In this document: positions 51,650 through 59,560 of the stretch, piece by piece
Layout: each line of letters starts with the position of its first letter
How positions within the stretch are numbered: position 1 is the stretch's first letter
DNA from: Protofrankia sp963555925
Lineage (GTDB): Bacteria; Actinomycetota; Actinomycetes; Frankiales; Frankiaceae
Assembly: GCA_963555925.1 (NCBI GenBank)
Contig: CAUVXJ010000005.1
Coordinates: 13,504-77,503 of the forward strand
Length of the DNA: 64,000 bases
Reading direction: 5' to 3'
The notes under the pieces: generated by a model
What the model was told of the DNA's origin: nothing
What the model saw: only the letters and a program-made list of their open reading frames with translations
The model's database searches: none
Position numbers and translations under genes: made by a program

Positions 51650-51766
51650 ATGCGAATTCCGAGCATGGACCCCCGGCGTGACGGCCCCATCGCCTCCGTG
51701 GAGGACGGCCGTCTCATCTACTCCCTCGAATACGAAAAGGACTCCTTCGGTCGGTTCGACCAACAC
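51650..51766 (+). pseudogene. 5' end of a NodU/CmcH-type carbamoyltransferase
   Basis: From an ATG with AAGGGGGG upstream the frame reads MRIPSMDPRRDGPIASVEDG, RLIYSLEYEKDSFGRFDQ. This follows the N-terminus of NodU-type carbamoyltransferases (MRILGInpGHDGaiAlvEDGrlvfslEaEKdsfpR), although the first His of GHD is changed to Arg. After ~39 residues it runs into the convergent phoU gene, so only a stub remains. In rhizobia NodU carbamoylates Nod factors. The short length limits certainty. Confidence 0.55.
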
Positions 51767-52432
51767 CTAGCGTGTTGTCGCCGGGTGGATGCCGGCGAGC
51801 CGGCGGGCAGCGGTGACTGCCTGATCGCCGAACCGTTCGTAGTAACGGGAAAGCAACGTCAGGTCCACGGCGCTCTGAATCCCGTGTGGCCACGCCGGAT
51901 CGGTCAGGGTGGCCAACAGCCGCCGGTGGATCTGGTCGATCTGGTCGTCGGCGTCCTCCACCTGCCGAGCAGCCTCCCGATCATCGTTACGGATCGCGGC
52001 GGCGAGCCGGTCGGCCAGGTCGCCGCACAGCCGGCCGAGATGGATGACGGTGGGACGCAGCGGCGCCGGGACCACCGGAGCGGGCCTGCGAAGATCGGCA
52101 GTGGCCGCGATATGATCGGCAAGCTCGCCCATCCGCTCCACCGCGGTTGCTATCCGCAGGCAGGCGACCACAAGATGTAGGTCTCCGGCCACCGGATTCT
52201 GGCAGGCCAGCAGCACCACGAGCTCGTCGTCCAGTTTCCGGCTGCGGACACGCAGGCTCTGCAGGGCAGCGTGGACAGCAGCAGTGTCAGCCAGGCCGGC
52301 GTCGGGGCCGGCCACAGCGGCGGTGGCGGCTGTGACGATCCGACTCGCCTCACCGGCGAGCTCGCCGAGTGCCACTCGGACCCGATCCAACTCGGCGGCG
52401 TATTCAAACCGGTGCGGCCCCGGAACATCCAT
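51767..52432 (-). CDS. PhoU-type phosphate regulator
   Basis: A 221-residue PhoU homologue with the two three-helix bundles. Typical segments are FEYAAELDRVRVALGELAGE, VVACLRIATAVERMGELADH, DADDQIDQIHRRLLATLTDP and LTLLSRYYERFGDQAVTAAR with the metal-binding ExxxD pattern. PhoU links the Pst phosphate transporter to PhoR. The ATG at 52432 has GGAGG eleven bases ahead; an upstream ATG at 52450 overlaps that site. No pst genes are adjacent. Confidence 0.9.
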   Translation of the reverse strand: MDVPGPHRFEYAAELDRVRVALGELAGEASRIVTAATAAVAGPDAGLADTAAVHAALQSLRVRSRKLDDELVVLLACQNPVAGDLHLVVACLRIATAVERMGELADHIAATADLRRPAPVVPAPLRPTVIHLGRLCGDLADRLAAAIRNDDREAARQVEDADDQIDQIHRRLLATLTDPAWPHGIQSAVDLTLLSRYYERFGDQAVTAARRLAGIHPATTR

Positions 52433-52596
52433 AATCCGATGAACCTCCATAGTCCGATAGTGCCCCCATCCCAGCGAGCCTGCCCGTCGGGAGCACGTGC
52501 CAGGTGGACATCATGCATCCTTTGCCGATTTTTGCATACCCTTCGTCAGCTGATGCCGTTGGTCAGCTGATACTCCTCATCCGCCGATACTCCTCA

Positions 52597-54789
52597 TCAG
52601 CTACCGACGCTGCTCGGACCGGGCGCCGGGCGTGCCCTGGGTGCGCTGGGTGCCAGCGGAGAGTTCCTGACCCGGAAGACCCGCGCCACATTCTGCGGCA
52701 GCCACCAGTTCCAGCGCCCGAAGAGTGCCATCGCGCTCGGAACGAGCAATGCCCGGATGATGGTCACATCGATTATGATCGCCGCGCCCAACCCGAACCC
52801 GAACTGCTGCAGACCGACGATCGACCCGGCGACGAAACCCATGAAAGCGGCGAACATGACCAGGCCGGCCGCAGTCACAATACGCCCGGTCTTGGCCAGC
52901 CCGAGCGCCACCGCGGTCTCGTTGTCCCGGCCGGCGTCCCACTCCTCGCGCATGCGGCTCACGAGGAAAACCTCGTAGTCCATGGACAGACCAAACACCA
53001 TCGCGAAAATGAAGACCGGGATCCAGCCCTCGATCTGGTCGAAGGAAATGAGCCCGAGCGCGTCACCCGCACCCCACTTGAAGAAGACCACGAGCAGACC
53101 ATAGGCGGCAGTGATCGAAAGCAGGTTCAGGATGATTGCTTTCAGCGGGAGGACGATCGAACGGAATGCCCGTAGCAGCAGGAAGTACGTGAGGACGAGC
53201 ACCCCGAGCACGAGCCAGGGAAAGGCGCTGTAGGTAAGGTGCAGGAAGTCGACACCGCTCGGCGGGCCGCCGCCGGCATAGACATCGACCCCGGTGGGGA
53301 ACCCGGCCGCCGGGACGATGTCCTGGCGCAGGCGCTTGGCGAAGTCGAGCGACGCGGGCGTCCCGTACTCGCTCTTCCCGATCACCTGTAGCTGCAGGTA
53401 GCGCCGGGACGGGTCGACGAACTGCGTGCTGGCAGGGTCGAAGATGACCGCAGCGACCTGCGGGTCGGCACGAAGACTGTCCTGAAGCCGTGTCAGCCCG
53501 GCCTGCAACCGGGCGTCATCGGCCGCGCCTGGCCGGTGGGAGTCGATGACGACCGCTGTCGGCGCCAGGGCGCCCGCGCCGACCGCATCGGAAAGGATGT
53601 CAAGGCCCTGGACGCTCTCGAGATTGCGCGGGATGCCCTTGTTCGAACCCGGTCCGAGCTCGAGGGCCACCGCAGGTAGCGCTAGGGCAACCAGCAGCGC
53701 CGTGGTGCCAGCCGCGATGGCCGCCGGGTGGCGCATGATCGCCCGTGCGAGGCGTGCCCAGAAATTCTCCTCCGCCTCCCGGCGCTCGGTGATGAAGCGC
53801 GGCAGGAGCCGCACCCGATCGAGCTTCGCGGCCAGGAAGTAGAGCAGGACGGGTAGCAGCGTCAGTGCACAGGCAACCGAAATGATCGGGATGAACAGAC
53901 CCCCGATGCCGAAACCACGCATGAACGGCAGCGGCATGGCCAGCATCAGCGCGAGACCGATGGCGACCGCCGTGCCGCTGAACACGACCGCGCGGCCGGC
54001 TGTCTGCATCGTGGCGACGATCGCATCCTGCGTCGCCTTGCCGCTGTGGATCTCCTCCCGGTAGCGGTAGATGATGAGCAGCGAATAGTCGACGGCTATA
54101 CCCAGGCCGATCAGCGTGACCAAGTTCTGGAGATACGTCGACAGTTCCATATAGTGCGCGAAAATCCAGATGATCGCAAGAGTCGTCGGGATCGCGGCCG
54201 CAGCGAATATCAAAGGTAGGAGAAAAGCCAACGTCCCGAAGACGAACGCGAGGATGACGAGCGCGATCGGAATGGCGATGTAGAGTTCGCCGACCTTGAG
54301 ATCGTGCTTGAACACAGGATCGAGGTCATGCTCGATCGCAGCCTGGCCGGTGACGTAAGCCTGAGCGCCCGGTACCGTGCCGACCGCTGCCCGCATCCTG
54401 TCGGTATAGCCTTTCGCGTCGGCCGGCTCGAGATTCGACACGATGCGGGCGTTGACGATGGAGTCGGACACCGGTTGAACCGATGCGACATCCCCACTGG
54501 GAAGAACGCCGGCCGCCCTGTGCGCCGCCTGATCGACCGCGGGCAGGAGCTGCGGGGCAGACCCCGGCGCGCCGCGCACGACAATCATGAAGGAACCGGT
54601 ACTCTTCTGGTCGAAATGGTCCTCGAGAATGCGCTCCGCCCGCTGCGTGTCGGTACCCGGCAGCGAGAAGCGATTCGTCAGAAGGCGGCTCAACCCGGAC
54701 GCGGCCGCGCTCGACACGACGAAGACAACCACCCAGACCGCCACGACGGCCCACCGATAACGGATCATCGCGCGCGTCCAGCGTTCCAT
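52597..54789 (-). CDS. MMPL-family RND transporter
   Basis: A 730-residue transporter with twelve membrane helices in two halves, each with a large exterior loop. It starts MERWTRAMIRYRWAVVAVWV. The key proton-relay segments are present: GLGIAVDYSLLIIYRYREE near residue 228 and FGLSMDYEVFLVSRMREEW near 600. MMPL proteins export lipids, glycolipids or drugs. The region between this start and the divergent Nudix gene contains two 14-bp copies of GGTCGGGTTTGAAC. Confidence 0.93.
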   Translation of the reverse strand: MERWTRAMIRYRWAVVAVWVVVFVVSSAAASGLSRLLTNRFSLPGTDTQRAERILEDHFDQKSTGSFMIVVRGAPGSAPQLLPAVDQAAHRAAGVLPSGDVASVQPVSDSIVNARIVSNLEPADAKGYTDRMRAAVGTVPGAQAYVTGQAAIEHDLDPVFKHDLKVGELYIAIPIALVILAFVFGTLAFLLPLIFAAAAIPTTLAIIWIFAHYMELSTYLQNLVTLIGLGIAVDYSLLIIYRYREEIHSGKATQDAIVATMQTAGRAVVFSGTAVAIGLALMLAMPLPFMRGFGIGGLFIPIISVACALTLLPVLLYFLAAKLDRVRLLPRFITERREAEENFWARLARAIMRHPAAIAAGTTALLVALALPAVALELGPGSNKGIPRNLESVQGLDILSDAVGAGALAPTAVVIDSHRPGAADDARLQAGLTRLQDSLRADPQVAAVIFDPASTQFVDPSRRYLQLQVIGKSEYGTPASLDFAKRLRQDIVPAAGFPTGVDVYAGGGPPSGVDFLHLTYSAFPWLVLGVLVLTYFLLLRAFRSIVLPLKAIILNLLSITAAYGLLVVFFKWGAGDALGLISFDQIEGWIPVFIFAMVFGLSMDYEVFLVSRMREEWDAGRDNETAVALGLAKTGRIVTAAGLVMFAAFMGFVAGSIVGLQQFGFGLGAAIIIDVTIIRALLVPSAMALFGRWNWWLPQNVARVFRVRNSPLAPSAPRARPAPGPSSVGS

Positions 54790-54921
54790 GATGATCACAT
54801 ACCCGCCGGAGCGTCTGATTATCCGACGGATGCACGGAAACTTACGTCGAACGTGAACGGGCGAACGTGAACGGTCGGGTTTGAACGGTCGGGTTTGAAC
54901 GCCGGAGATATCAGAGGTAAT

Positions 54922-55434
54922 ATGAGCAACGAACAGCTGCCCCCCGCCAATTTCTACGCAACCCTTCCCCGGGTGCTTGCCGCGGCCGGGGCGCTTTTTC
55001 GCGATCCGGCCGGCCGGGTCCTGCTCGTTCAACCTGCCTACCGCACCGACACCTGGCTCCTCCCCGGTGGCGCCATGGACCCAGGCGAGTACCCGTGGGA
55101 GACGGCACGCCGCGAAGTCCGGGAGGAAATCGGGCTGGAGCTGCAGCCGGGGCGGCTGCTCGGCGTCGACTGGGTCCCCGCCCGAGACGACGGACGGCCA
55201 CCGCTGATCCACTTCATCTTCGACGGCGGAGTACTCACCGAAACCGATGCTGAACGCAGCATGCACCTGCAGCCGGATGAACTGACCGCCTGGCGGCTGT
55301 GTACGCCCACTGAGTGCGACTCGCTCCTCCTCCCAAGGGTGGCCCGGCGCATCCATGCCTGCGTGGCTGCACTGCGCACCGGGCAGACCGCGTACCTGCA
55401 GCACGGTTGGTCGCGCCGGGCAACATCCGGCTGA
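54922..55434 (+). CDS. Nudix hydrolase
   Basis: A 170-residue enzyme with a complete Nudix box GAMDPGEYPWETARREVREE followed by IGL, which binds Mg and cleaves nucleoside diphosphates linked to another group. The core starts VLAAAGALFRDPAGRVLLVQ. The ATG at 54922 follows AGAGGTAAT. It is divergent from the MMPL gene. The substrate is unknown. In contrast to the Nudix-like protein at 20648, all catalytic residues are present. Confidence 0.92.
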   Translation: MSNEQLPPANFYATLPRVLAAAGALFRDPAGRVLLVQPAYRTDTWLLPGGAMDPGEYPWETARREVREEIGLELQPGRLLGVDWVPARDDGRPPLIHFIFDGGVLTETDAERSMHLQPDELTAWRLCTPTECDSLLLPRVARRIHACVAALRTGQTAYLQHGWSRRATSG

Positions 55435-55662
55435 CGGCCCACGATGCAGACCGCCGCGCGCATCCGGCAGAGCATCAGGACGATGACCTACGCGACCCAT
55501 GACCGGCGGTCCGTCCATACTGGGCACTTCCGTATTGTTCATTCGTGGTCACAAGAAGTTACAGAATGTAATGACATGTCATGAGATGTTGCCGTGGTTC
55601 CGTCGATCAGCAAGCAACGTCGATCAGTGAGAAGCGTCGATCAGTGAGAAGCGGAGAGAAGC

Positions 55663-56511
55663 ATGGAACTGCGGCAGTCGTCCCAGCATCGAGCGTCCCA
55701 GCATCGAGCCTTATCAAGGCTAGCCGTCGTGGGGATCGGCCTGCTTGGCCTGTTGAGCCTGGCGGCGTGCGGCAGCACCGGCTCAGGTCGGAAGGTCAGC
55801 GCTCCGGCCAGCGGATCAGCCGGTGCTCCATCCAGTATCCCGGCCAGTACCCCGGCCGACAAACCGGTCGACGCGCCGGCCAGCGCGCCGGCGGCCTCCG
55901 CGACGCCGATCCTGCACGCGCGCGACTACGTACTTACCCAAGGCCCTGAAACGGCCGGCTTCATCCTTAACACATCCCCCGACAAACAGTCGAATCCGCA
56001 AATATCGGAGAAGAAGCTCGCGGCCTGCCTCGGTGTACCGCTCGCCGACGTCCAAGACCGCGCAACCGACTCGGCGGAGGGTCCCTACCTCTCGAGCGCC
56101 GACAGACTGACCATCGTCGGCTCGGATGCGGAGATCGCGCCAGCGGCCGATGTGACCCGCGATGCGGCCACCTTCACCCGCGCCCAGACACCCGGATGCT
56201 TTGGCCAGCTCTTCTTCCCATCCTTCCAGGAAGAGCTAGCGGGCAGCGGCGAGCGTGCCACGCTCAACTCGTCACGTTCACTGCCCCCGCCCGCCGGTGC
56301 CACGAACGCCCTGCGCATGGTCATGACCTTGACCACCGGCAAGACACACGTCCCCCTCACGCTCGACCTCATCTTCATCATGTCCGGCCGCGTCGAGAGC
56401 TCCGTTATGGTCATCCAGGTGAACGGAGTGCCAGACGCCACGCTCGAGCAGAACCTCACCCGTCAAGTCGCAGGGAAGGTCGCCCGGCAATCGGGACTGA
56501 CCGCCGCGTAA
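55663..56511 (+). CDS. Lipoprotein of unknown function
   Basis: A 282-residue exported protein. The signal peptide has the core VVGIGLLGLLSLAAC with the Cys near residue 36. A Ser/Ala/Pro linker (residues ~45-82) leads to a globular domain: LAACLGVPLADVQDRATDSA, FTRAQTPGCFGQLFFPSFQE, VPLTLDLIFIMSGRVESSVM. Two Cys in the mature part could pair. The form resembles actinobacterial sensor-like lipoproteins. ATG 55663 follows GGAGAGAAGC. The stop codon is inside the first unit of a 12-bp array. Confidence 0.75.
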   Translation: MELRQSSQHRASQHRALSRLAVVGIGLLGLLSLAACGSTGSGRKVSAPASGSAGAPSSIPASTPADKPVDAPASAPAASATPILHARDYVLTQGPETAGFILNTSPDKQSNPQISEKKLAACLGVPLADVQDRATDSAEGPYLSSADRLTIVGSDAEIAPAADVTRDAATFTRAQTPGCFGQLFFPSFQEELAGSGERATLNSSRSLPPPAGATNALRMVMTLTTGKTHVPLTLDLIFIMSGRVESSVMVIQVNGVPDATLEQNLTRQVAGKVARQSGLTAA

Positions 56512-56548
56512 GCGACCGCGTAAGCGACCGCGTAAGCGACCGCGTAAG
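56506..56548. repeat. 12-bp tandem repeat, 3.6 copies
   Basis: Units of GCGTAAGCGACC. The first unit supplies the TAA stop codon of the lipoprotein gene. Confidence 0.9.
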
Positions 56549-56631
56549 CCGTTCCGCGCCAACGGTTGTCCGAACCCCACGCCGGCTGGTTACCCCAACC
56601 CCGCGCCCGAACCCCACGCCGGCAGTCGCCG

Positions 56632-56679
56632 AACGATGTGACTTTCGTGCTGCTCCCATAGCAGCAGATTCACATCCTT
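56632..56679. repeat. 48-bp palindromic repeat, family I, copy 3
   Basis: AACGATGTGACTTTCGTGCT at the left and AGATTCACATCCTT at the right, with an inner TGCTGCT/AGCAGCA. It is the reverse orientation of copy 2 (the GACTTTCGTG side lies left here). A TTATCCACA DnaA-box-like site follows at 56710-56718. Confidence 0.9.
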
Positions 56680-56764
56680 CGGTCGACGGGCCAGTCGACA
56701 GGCCAATGGTTATCCACAGCTGACGCCAGCGTGACGACTTCGGGCGTGTGCCCTGTCACCGTTC

Positions 56765-57700
56765 ATGGTTGTGACGTCCACCGCAGGTCCGCACGACGGC
56801 GGATGGGAGAAGATCGCCCGGGATCGCAACGGTGTGATGGCGGTGCGGGACGCGATCGCGGGCGGCCTTAGCCCCGCGGAACTGCGGTGGCGGGTCAGCA
56901 CAGGTCGATGGCAACGGCCGCTGCGGGGAGTCGTCGTCACCCACTCCGGGCCGTTGACCCGTCTCCAATGGCTCTGGTGCGCGCTGGAACGGGCCGGGCC
57001 GGGAGCCGTCCTTGCCGGGTCCACGGCGGCCACGCTCGACGGTCTGCGGGGGTTCGACGCGGCGACCGTGTTCGTCACGGTGCCGGCAGACCGGCAGCTC
57101 ACCGCGCATCAGGGGATCGTGGTGCACCGCAGCAGCCAACTCACCTCAGCCGACGTCCATCCGGTCCGCATTCCCCCGCGGACCCGGCTCGCCCGCTCGG
57201 TCGTCGACATGGCAGGCTGGGCAGCTCGGGACGACGATGCGAGGGCCGCGCTCGCCGCCTCCGTACAGCAACGGCTGGTCAGCGTCGAGGAACTGCGGGC
57301 TGTGCTGGACCGGCGCGGGCGAGCGCGGCGTCGCCGTCTGATCGTCGACACGTTGGCGGATCTTGATGTCGGCGCGGAGTCGGTGGCGGAGATGCTGTAC
57401 CGCCGAATCGAGCGTCGCCACGGCCTACCGCCCGCCCGGCGCCAGCCCATGGTCGAGCTGGGCGGTCGTCGCTACCTGGACGTCTGGTACGAGCCATGGC
57501 GGGTCTGGGTGGAGATCGACGGGGCCGCACACCGGGAGGCCCGGCAATGGTGGGATGACCTGGCCCGCCAGAATCTCGGGGTGCTCCAGGACCGTCTGAT
57601 CCTGCGTTTCCCGACGCGGCTGCTGCGCGAGCATCCTGAGCGCGTCGCCGCCCAGGTCGCGCAGGCGCTCCGCCAACGTGGCTGGGATGGCCGCCGCTGA
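56765..57700 (+). CDS. AbiEi-like antitoxin N-domain with DUF559-like nuclease C-domain
   Basis: A 311-residue protein. The N-terminal ~60 residues resemble the winged helix of AbiEi-type antitoxins (RDRNGVMAVRDAIAGGLSPA, then ELRWRVSTGRWQRPLRGVVV). The middle has the domain that often follows (AGSTAATLDGLRGF, TRLARSVVDMAG). The last ~90 residues are DUF559/Vsr-like: RRYLDVWYEPWRVWVEIDGA, AHREARQWWDDLARQN, LILRFPTRLLREHP, with the D...E pair of this restriction-nuclease fold. This architecture is common in actinobacteria, usually without an AbiEii toxin beside it, and none is seen here. The activity is unproven. Confidence 0.75.
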   Translation: MVVTSTAGPHDGGWEKIARDRNGVMAVRDAIAGGLSPAELRWRVSTGRWQRPLRGVVVTHSGPLTRLQWLWCALERAGPGAVLAGSTAATLDGLRGFDAATVFVTVPADRQLTAHQGIVVHRSSQLTSADVHPVRIPPRTRLARSVVDMAGWAARDDDARAALAASVQQRLVSVEELRAVLDRRGRARRRRLIVDTLADLDVGAESVAEMLYRRIERRHGLPPARRQPMVELGGRRYLDVWYEPWRVWVEIDGAAHREARQWWDDLARQNLGVLQDRLILRFPTRLLREHPERVAAQVAQALRQRGWDGRR

Positions 57701-57702
57701 CC

Positions 57703-57799
57703 GGGCACCAGCAGCGGCTGGGGCGGGCCCCCCACTGACCGCGGGCACGAGCAGCGGCTGGGGCGGCCCCCCACGACCGCGGGCACGAGCAGCGGCTGG
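57703..57799. repeat. ~39-bp tandem repeat, about 2.5 copies
   Basis: Units start GGGCAC[CG]AGCAGCGGCTGG at 57703, 57743 and 57781 and contain GGGGCGG(G)CCCCCCAC. They run into the next array. Confidence 0.8.
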
Positions 57800-57881
57800 G
57801 CCACCAGAAAGGGCTGGGCCACCAGAAAGGGCTGGGCCACCAGAAAGGGCTGGGCCACCAGAAAGGGCTGGGCCACCAGCA
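57794..57881. repeat. 18-bp tandem repeat, 5 copies
   Basis: Units of GGCTGGGCCACCAGAAAG; the last ends CCAGCAGG. No gene reads through it in a supported way. Confidence 0.9.
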
Positions 57882-57903
57882 GGCCGTCCACGAGCAGCGG
57901 CTC

Positions 57904-57951
57904 AACGATGTGAATCCAGTGCTGCTGTAGTAGCAGCAAATTCACATCCTT
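57904..57951. repeat. 48-bp palindromic repeat, family I, copy 4
   Basis: AACGATGTGAATCCAGTGCT at the left and GCAAATTCACATCCTT at the right, with an inner TGCTGCTG-TAG-TAGCAGCA stem. It is almost identical to copy 5. Confidence 0.92.
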
Positions 57952-58103
57952 CTTTGTGTGAGCGCATGTCTGCGTGCGCCGGAGGTGTGGACGACGGACG
58001 AGATGGACGACGGACGGGGTGGACGACGGACGGGGTGGAACGGTGTCCCGCTGACATGAAGTTCGGTTGACATGAAGTTCGGTTGAGGTTGCAGGCTGGC
58101 GCC

Positions 58104-58541
58104 ATGTCCTCCACCGATATCGAACGGCCCTTCACCGACGTCGAACGCTCCTACCTCGCCAGCCAGCGGCTCGGCCGGCTCGCCACGGTTGCGCCCGACG
58201 GCTCACCGCAGAACAGCCCGGTGGGCTTCCGCTACAACCAGGTCGCCGGCACCATCGACATCCACGGCTACAACCTGGGTGCCAGCCGCAAGTTCCGCAA
58301 CGTCGCCGCGACCGGAGCCGTATCCCTCGTCGTCGACGACATCGCCTCCCTCGACCCGTGGCGGGTCCGCGGTCTGGAGATCCGCGGCAAGGCAGCGGCG
58401 GTGAACGACGAGGACCCGCCCGCGGCCCACCTGAGTCGCGAAGTCATCCGCATCCATCCGCGACGCATCATCAGCTGGGGCCTCGATCCGGACGCTCCGG
58501 GAATGTCGGCCCGGGACGCCAGCAGCGGCTCAAGGATGTGA
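58104..58541 (+). CDS. PPOX-class F420-dependent oxidoreductase
   Basis: A 145-residue split-barrel protein of the pyridoxamine-phosphate-oxidase superfamily: LASQRLGRLATVAPDGSPQN, SPVGFRYN, IDIHGYNLGASRKFRNV and VSLVVDDIASLDPWRVRGLE. The motif set matches small F420-using members of actinobacteria. ATG 58104 is the best start. The last codons and TGA lie in a copy of the 48-bp palindrome (58532), so the C-terminus SGSRM is partly repeat-derived; the natural end may have been slightly different. Confidence 0.87.
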   Translation: MSSTDIERPFTDVERSYLASQRLGRLATVAPDGSPQNSPVGFRYNQVAGTIDIHGYNLGASRKFRNVAATGAVSLVVDDIASLDPWRVRGLEIRGKAAAVNDEDPPAAHLSREVIRIHPRRIISWGLDPDAPGMSARDASSGSRM

Positions 58542-58579
58542 ATCCAGTGCTGCTGTAGTAGCAGCAAATTCACATCCTT
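58532..58579. repeat. 48-bp palindromic repeat, family I, copy 5
   Basis: AAGGATGTGAATCCAGTGCT at the left and GCAAATTCACATCCTT at the right. It supplies the stop codon of the F420 oxidoreductase gene and differs from copy 4 only near the left end. Confidence 0.92.
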
Positions 58580-58604
58580 ACTGCATGATCCGCTCTCCCG
58601 ACGC

Positions 58605-58643
58605 GGTCTGGTCGGTCTGGTCGGTCTGGTCGGTCTGGTCGGT
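58605..58643. repeat. 9-bp tandem repeat, 4+ copies
   Basis: Four perfect units of GGTCTGGTC followed by GGTC, upstream of the flavin reductase gene. Confidence 0.9.
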
Positions 58644-58749
58644 CCGCGCGGTCTGGGCGACAGCCGGCGGCGGTGGTTAGATCACGGTGGACCGACGGCT
58701 GCGACCCACCGTGGTGTCGCTGCGCCATACGGGGACCGGGGAGCGTGTC

Positions 58750-59478
58750 ATGACGACGAACAGCGACGAGACCACATGGCGGTTCGACGGATTGCGGGCG
58801 TTGTTCATCAACTGCACGCTCAAGCGCTCACCCGAACTCAGCCATACCGGGGGTCTGATCGATCGCAGCGCCGCCCTGATGGGTGAGCGCGGTGTCGAGG
58901 TCACGGTGCTCCGCGCGATTGATCACGATATCGCGACCGGGGTGTGGCCGGACATGACCGAGCACGGTTGGCCGAGTGACGAATGGCCGACCATCTACCA
59001 GCAGGTTCTGGCGGCCGACATCCTCGTGCTGGCCGGGTCGATCTGGCTCGGCGACAACAGCTCCGTGATGAAGAAAGTAATCGAACGGCTGTACGCCTGC
59101 TCGCATCTGCTCAATGAAGCGGGCCAGTACGCCTATTACGGCCGGGTTGCCGGCTGCCTGATCACCGGAAACGAGGACGGCGTGAAGCACTGCGCCATGA
59201 ACGTCCTCTACAGCTTGCAGCACCTCGGGTACACGATCCCGCCGCAGGCCGATGCGGGATGGATCGGTGAGGCTGGACCAGGACCATCCTATCTCGATCC
59301 GGGCTCGGGCGGACCGCAGAATGACTTCACCAACCGCAACACCGCCTTCATGACCTGGAACCTGCTGCACCTGGCGAAGATGCTCAAGGACGCGGGCGGC
59401 ATCCCCACGCACGGCAACCAACGCTCGGCCTGGGACGCCGGCTGTCGGGACGATTACCCCAACCCCGACTACCGCTGA
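58750..59478 (+). CDS. NAD(P)H-dependent FMN reductase/flavodoxin-fold oxidoreductase
   Basis: A 242-residue flavodoxin-like enzyme: the first strand and phosphate loop ALFINCTLKRSPELSHTGGL, then EVTVLRAIDHDIATGVWPDM, VLAADILVLAGSIWLGDNSS (the flavin-edge loop) and AGCLITGNEDGVKHCAMNVL. It should use FMN and NAD(P)H to reduce quinones, nitro compounds or flavins. ATG 58750 is six bases after GGGGAG; a longer open frame upstream is not needed. Confidence 0.88.
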   Translation: MTTNSDETTWRFDGLRALFINCTLKRSPELSHTGGLIDRSAALMGERGVEVTVLRAIDHDIATGVWPDMTEHGWPSDEWPTIYQQVLAADILVLAGSIWLGDNSSVMKKVIERLYACSHLLNEAGQYAYYGRVAGCLITGNEDGVKHCAMNVLYSLQHLGYTIPPQADAGWIGEAGPGPSYLDPGSGGPQNDFTNRNTAFMTWNLLHLAKMLKDAGGIPTHGNQRSAWDAGCRDDYPNPDYR

Positions 59479-59560
59479 CCCCCTCTCTGCCAAGCTGGGT
59501 TGACCACCGTCGGCCGGAGCCACGTGCCTTCCGCGAGGGACGCGAGGGAGCAGATGCAGC

